Origin: Climacium dendroides
Lineage: Eukaryota; Streptophyta; Bryopsida; Hypnales; Climaciaceae
Length of the DNA: 64,000 bases
Assembly (NCBI GenBank): GCA_950106755.1
Contig: OX467090.1
Span: 7,564,001-7,628,000, forward strand
Reading direction: 5' to 3'
Shown: piece after piece, positions 59,201 to 64,000 of the stretch
How positions within the stretch are numbered: position 1 is the first letter of the stretch
Layout: each line of letters opens with the position of its first letter
Notes under the pieces: generated by a model
What the model was told of the DNA's origin: nothing
What the model saw: only the letters and a program-made list of their open reading frames with translations
The model's database searches: none
Program-made: the position numbers and the translations under genes

Positions 59201-61446
59201 TTAGCTGATGGCGAAGTCTGGGAGTTGCGACTCAAAACTCATGTTCTTCTTCCCGGTGCCGTCCTAGCGTTGTGCTCATACTTAGGACAGTATGTACTTG
59301 CGTCTGCTGGCAATTGTGTGAGTGACATGATTCTACACAACCTCTGCCAATGGTTAGACTTGAATTGAGTGACATCATTTTGGCCGTTCGGGTGCTATGC
59401 TTATGGTTGTGCATTTTGCTCCGAGTGTAGAGAGGGAGAAGTAGTTGAAAATACTTATTTTGTGTTTTCGATTGTATAGCTTTTTCTTTTGCTGACTCAT
59501 TGCTGTAATGCATGGTATTCTAAATTTTGTTTTGTGGGTCATCAGCTGTTTTGCTTAGGATTTCCGTCTGACTCACCACAGCGGCCTCGGAAATTTGCGA
59601 TGGTGAAGACTCGCTTCATGATTACCAGTATTGCAGTTCATCTCTCAAGGATTGCCGTTGGTGATTGCCGCGATGGGATTTTATTTTATTCATATCAAGA
59701 GGTACTTTTAGCTCCTATAGAAGTACAGTGCAAATGCATAATTTTAGTCAAGAAATCCGCTAAAAAAGTTTGGATTGCTCAAGTCGGAGGAAGGATGTAT
59801 ATTAAGACGGGTGCTCATGGTTGATGTGTTCCTGGCTGAGTTCTAATTCCCTGTCATGAATTTGATTCTTTGTGTTCCGATTTACTGCCTTTAGGTCACT
59901 CAGCAGCTGGAGCAGTTGTACTGTGATCCCATTCAACAGCTAGTCGCGGATTGTGTGCTCATGGATGTGGACACTGCTGCAGTTACAGACCGCCGTGGGA
60001 ACTTTTGCACATTGTCCAGCGTCAGTACTCCCGAAGGTGCTTCTTAATTTCTCCTTTGGTGGTATTTGTTGGTTATTCCAAATTTTGTGATGAGTTCTGC
60101 CATTGATTATAGATTTCGGTTTCTGTTGTGCGTCCTACAGTTTTGGTTACATTTTCCTCTGTTTGGCTGCTGTGTTTGTAGAAAGCGTGAGTCCAGAACG
60201 TAACTTATCTCTGACCTGCTGGTACCATGTTGGCGAGACATTGATGAGGATCCACAAGGTACGACTAGTTGAACTTCCAGTTGATATGTGACTTCAGAAA
60301 TATATAATTGTATTTATAATAATAATCATCTATCGACTAGCTCAGAGTGCTGTACAGTACATGTCTTAGTTCCCTTTGCTGGTGGATTGATGCAAGTCAA
60401 TTTACTGGTGTTTGGTCCTGTTTTTTGCCCATACTTCCAATGATATTGTCTTTGCCTCTATATGCTGGCCACTTGTTGGAAGTATGGTTTTGTGAGTTGC
60501 CAAGGATTTAGATTGACGCCCGTTGTTGCAGCAGGCCTCTTTTGCATATGAAAGTCCCACACAGGAGAGTTTGAAGAACTGTGGTAGCAATGATGCTGTT
60601 ACTCACTCTACCCATTCCTCTGTGGTCGCCAGTTCGCTTCTGGGCAGTGTGTTCATATTCATCAAAGTCACTAGGTAAAGAATAATTCATAGAGCTTCAC
60701 TCCTGGAACAATTTTCTGCAGTGAAGGTCTTTCGTTTGTTCCGCTTGTTTGAGCTAGTCAAGTTCCAACACCTTGAAGCTCAAATCAGAATGTGACGATA
60801 TCTGTTCTCTATATTAATCCTTCATATGTTGTATGCGCAGGGAGGAGTACGATCTGTTGAAAGCTGTGCAATCACGGCTTGCATTCTATCCTCTTACTGC
60901 TCCGCTTTTGGGAAACAATCACGATGATTACCGCAGCCAAGGCTGCCCTGTAAGTTTTCCCTGACCACTCGAATTTCAGTGGTGCCTTTGATAACTTGTC
61001 TTTGAAGCTGCTTCCCAGTTTCTGATTGTCGCGTATACATGTTGGCATGCATTTGACTTAAGTTGAAGCATTCTTTTGTTGCTATGTTTTAAACATTTCC
61101 AGTTAGTTTATGATACATTCTGCTCTGTCTCATCCGGTTAGAGAACTATCACTTTCACGATACTTGATTAGTTGCTTCACCAGAAAAGTTTCCTAACTTT
61201 TGTGATTTACTGACGTGCCTGACATCTTGACTTGAATTGTAGGCTGGAGTCTGTGAAGTCCTGGATGGTGATATGCTGTGCCAGTTCCTTGAATTAACAA
61301 GCACCCAACAGGAGAATGTATTAACAGAACCTCAGGGTGTCGTTTCCCTTAGCGTTCCAAACCCAGGATCTTCTTTCCTTGAACGAAGCCTCCCTGTTGA
61401 CCGCGTGTTGCGCTTGCTAGAGCGGGTGCACAACTCACTCGCCTGA
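53204..61446 (+). CDS. CPSF-A / DDB1-superfamily beta-propeller protein
   Basis: Fifteen GT-AG exons, all in phase: 53204-53353, 53917-54051, 54382-54461, 54762-54845, 55690-55777, 55953-56978, 57217-58377, 58564-58874, 59026-59317, 59546-59701, 59895-60036, 60182-60258, 60535-60674, 60841-60949, 61243-61446; 1,384 residues. The N-end (RYLAKCVLKSSVVLHAVYGH, DLLVLLSDSGKLSFL, ELGRLLAIEPRGRAVAVAAF) has the MMS1/RSE1/DDB1 propeller pattern. The C-end carries the CPSF_A region (PRRVLYHSVSKTLIVMRTDP, KGRLLVFQLE, DSPQRPRKFAMVKTRFMITS, RIAVGDCRDGILFYSY, LSLTCWYHVGETLMRIHK) and ends VDRVLRLLERVHNSLA. This is the plant-specific third branch (Arabidopsis At3g11960-like), distinct from CPSF160, SF3b130 and DDB1; its precise role is not settled. 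A TTAA MITE lies in intron 4. Confidence 0.9.
54972..55664. mobile_element. TTAA-flanked MITE in intron 4 of the CPSF-A-like gene (copy 7)
   Basis: TTAA at 54972-54975 and 55661-55664 bound CCCCTAAATGACGG and, reversed, CCCAGAAACGACGA, inverted with a few mismatches. It is AT-rich and non-coding. Its right edge is only 25 bp from the exon 5 acceptor (exon begins 55690), so it must supply or lie next to the branch-point region. Confidence 0.7.
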
Positions 61447-62644
61447 GTTTCAAGCACCTCGTACGTGGGATAGGAACACCGGCATTATATGACGAAAACT
61501 GTAATGGAACAACGTAGTTTGTGTGCTCTGCAAGTAGTCAAATGTAAATCAGTTCACTGGGTTCTTAACCCAATCACAGTAAAAAAATTGTATATGTCTA
61601 GAACTTGGAATTCAAATCATGCCTTCATAGTTTTAAAGACGGCAGAGTTGGAGTCTCTCAGTGTTTAGAAACATTTAGTGCATGTAACCAAGCTGTTTTC
61701 CAATTACATCATGTTAAAAGACCCCTCATGACAACCTACAGTATGCCTCTAGGTGGAGGCTACATTCATGTGCGCTCATCAACCTCTGCATTTCATCTGT
61801 GATTTAACTTAGTTGAAACCAACAGGGTTGGAGTACTAATAATCTTCATGGTCTCTCTCTTTGGCTGAATCTCATGTTGAGCAATTTCCATGAGTTGATT
61901 TCCGTTTGTCCTTTTATTTCTTTGCCGATTTTATTTCCGTTTACCTTCCTTTTTCCCCCTTGCAGGCAGGTTTGAGACAAGCCTGTTGTGCTACTGTTCT
62001 TCAAAGTGGAAGTACCTATTCCCATATATTTACTTTTCCCCTGCAATGCTGATGAGGATGTTCTCATCCGATGGATGACAGAATATTTCTAGTAGGACAG
62101 AAGTGCAATTATTCATCTTCAAAATTTTGTTGTGAAAAGGGCAGGTCTTCTACAATAGTTTGACTTTCAATGAGTGTTTTTTGCATTTTTTTAAGTCAAT
62201 GATTCACATGGTAATCAAGGGGATAGTTTACATGGTCAATAGTCTGTCCTTTAAGGGCTAAGCATTTGAACTTTTTGTAGAAAATTTCTACTTCTACAAA
62301 AAAAAAATAATGCAATATTTGACAAAAGTATTGGAAATTATAATTTATTATGAATTTATCTTGTATGCCCTCTAAATACCAAATTGTTCATAGGTAGGGG
62401 TTAGGGTGTTCAATTTTATTTTTGTAGTAGTCATAAACTTCCTTTTGTTGATTTGTAGCTATAAATCCTTTATATCTATGGACATGGATGAAACATGCAA
62501 AATGTAAATGATACCTCACTTGTTAATTCAAAAGTGTTTACATTTACAAGGATACTATAGTCCACTATTCTCTAAAGGTTCTGTAGCAATTTAATGATTT
62601 CAGCTATATTGTGAGAAGGAGGAATATGTTATCAAATTTTTCTT
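61447..62644. other. 3' UTR and downstream of the CPSF-A-like gene
   Basis: The first few hundred bases are probably the transcript tail. The rest is AT-rich without a recognisable gene. Confidence 0.4.
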
Positions 62645-62825
62645 CAAAGAAAATTATATCACTATTGAGCAATAAATAACTATAGAATTACATTTAATTG
62701 GATATATGAACATTCCCAAAAAATTCTTCAAAAAAATTATATTACCATTGAACAATAAATCACTTCAGAATCATATTTTATAGGGTCTATGAACACTCTA
62801 AAGAAATTTGTAAACAAACATTACT
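62645..62825. repeat. Tandem duplication, period about 83 bp
   Basis: ATTATATCACTATTGAGCAATAAAT (62653) recurs as ATTATATTACCATTGAACAATAAAT (62736), with matching ATATGAACATTC-like and CTATGAACACTC-like sequence after each. Confidence 0.6.
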
Positions 62826-63846
62826 TGACTTATAATCCATGAGTAGGTGACTTTGATTCCCCCATGCATCTTCAAGATTCAAAATTCCAATCTTGAATTC
62901 CAAACTTCAAACAAACAAAAAATAAACAAACTATAATTCAATAAAACTAATTCTAAAGGTACAACTAGAAGATTTGTTACCAAAAATTTTAAAAATAGAA
63001 ACCTCCACCTCCATTCTTCATTCTATTTAGATTTGTTTTTCAAATAGTACAAACATGGGGACTCACTAAATAGAATTTTTATCATCAACTACCCTCCTAC
63101 ATTACAAACACCATAAATGGCAAAGACCTTATTATACGCTATATATACATGTAATTATAACATCATTCAAAGTAAAATGAAAAACTCAGTCACTTTATAG
63201 TGTGGATTCCTTAAGCCCTAAATGTTTAGAATCATCTCCAAAATTGACAATTTGGGGAAAACCATTATAAAGTACAATTAGGAAGAATATTTTGGAATTG
63301 GTATATAAATAAAAGTTGTAGATTTTGAGTTGTAGATTCCATCCGTACGGTTAGATTCACCAATGCTATCACCAATATTTTTCTATAAATTTTGAAAGGA
63401 AAATTTCAAAATTCCTTCTAAATTTGATTACAAACAAAATATTATCATTTTTTGAGTAAAACTTGTTGGAATGGATTTGAAATGAGGTTCTCTTGACATG
63501 GTGATTTTATGAAATTTTTGTGTTCTTTACATCTATGACCTCATTTTTGCAAATCCAATTTAGAACTAGAGTCAATGCAATTTGACCATTTGACACATTT
63601 CCCCATTTGTAATTTTAGAAAAATATGCACTCCAAGAATACCAAATCCAACCATTAGATAAGACAAGAATTTGATAAAATACCTCCTCAAATTAAGATGA
63701 CTTTCATCCAAGCACAAATGAGAAAGAAATAGGAACATGAATCTGTTCGTCGTCCAGAAATTGGATGTCGAAAAGGTTAAATCATGGGAGCAACACGAAA
63801 CAAAGTTATCTCAAATATTGTAATGTTATCTATTTAGGCACGTTAT
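62826..63846. other. AT-rich intergenic, nothing recognised
   Basis: No gene, repeat or RNA feature was seen. Confidence 0.4.
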
Positions 63847-63873
63847 CTATTTAGTGTAGAATACACTAAATAG
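63847..63873. repeat. Perfect 12-bp palindrome
   Basis: CTATTTAGTGTA and TACACTAAATAG, separated by GAA. It may be an excision footprint or the end of a small element. Confidence 0.7.
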
Positions 63874-63935
63874 AATGAAGAGTGTGGTTAGCCCTCGCCA
63901 CCTGTAGGACGCCGCTTTCTAATAGTCGGTTCTCC

Positions 63936-64000
63936 TTCTTCTCAAGACTGCCCCCCAAGACCCCCCCTCAAGACTCCCCCTCAAGACTCAACGCCGTGGT
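63936..64000. repeat. C-rich short tandem repeat at the window edge
   Basis: CTCAAGACTCCCCC-like units (CTCAAGACTGCCCCCC, CAAGACCCCCCCT, CTCAAGACTCCCCC, CTCAAGACTCAACG) occur about four times and run to the end of the window, so the array may be longer. Confidence 0.6.

Noticed and set aside
1..64000. tRNA, rRNA and CRISPR arrays
   Set aside because: None seen on reading both strands; the repeats present are irregular or plant MITE-type.

Overview
This is nuclear DNA of a land plant, most likely a non-seed plant (bryophyte, fern or lycophyte). Three genes have plant-type GT-AG introns and match eukaryotic housekeeping families: a YIF1 ER-Golgi membrane protein, an organellar Obg GTPase and a CPSF-A/DDB1-superfamily protein. 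Telo-box-like motifs (AAACCCTAA type) lie near all three starts. A broken microbial-type terpene synthase-like (MTPSL) gene points to a non-seed plant, because this horizontally acquired family is known from non-seed plants. The DNA is visibly AT-rich and full of small transposon remains. Species and chromosome cannot be told from sequence alone.

Layout. 1-11.4 kb: gene-poor and repeat-rich, with three TTAA-flanked inverted-repeat elements that look like non-autonomous piggyBac relatives, a second inverted-repeat family (two copies), several tandem duplications, a SINE-like segment and a GC-rich coding-like fragment. 11.4-16.0 kb: a 4.6-kb intronless reading frame on the minus strand broken only by two in-frame TGA codons; it looks like a ParB-like domain followed by a degenerate DNA-methyltransferase-like domain. 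16.0-29.6 kb: AT-rich spacer holding a GC-richer island (20.4-23.2 kb) with exon-like frames, a strong hairpin, and blocks of a dispersed repeat. 29.6-32.8 kb: an intronless plus-strand frame broken by one TAG, encoding a probable DDE-type transposase of the DUF7869 kind. 33.05-34.4 kb: MTPSL pseudogene. 34.9-35.5 kb: Stowaway-like MITE. 36.57-37.97 kb: YIF1. 38.5-40.4 kb: three MITEs. 41.06-43.92 kb: Obg GTPase (minus). 44.9-45.5 kb: inverted-repeat and foldback elements. 45.5-52.1 kb: gene-free, with a G-poor tract, a TA-flanked MITE and a TTAA-type element carrying nested insertions. 53.2-61.4 kb: 15-exon CPSF-A-like gene with a TTAA-type MITE in intron 4. 61.4-64 kb: gene-free.

How it fits together. 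The housekeeping genes are functionally unrelated neighbours in secretion, organelle ribosome assembly and RNA/DNA-associated scaffolding. The most unusual content is the divergent pair of broken, intronless frames at 11.4-16.0 and 29.6-32.8 kb. They may be the two genes of one large decayed mobile element, since a near-matching 22-base inverted sequence lies outside both of them. The other highlight is a set of TTAA-bounded MITEs, at least seven here, in a plant genome. All three nonsense codons in the pair fit C-to-T change at CG or CHG sites, as expected for methylated, silenced transposons.
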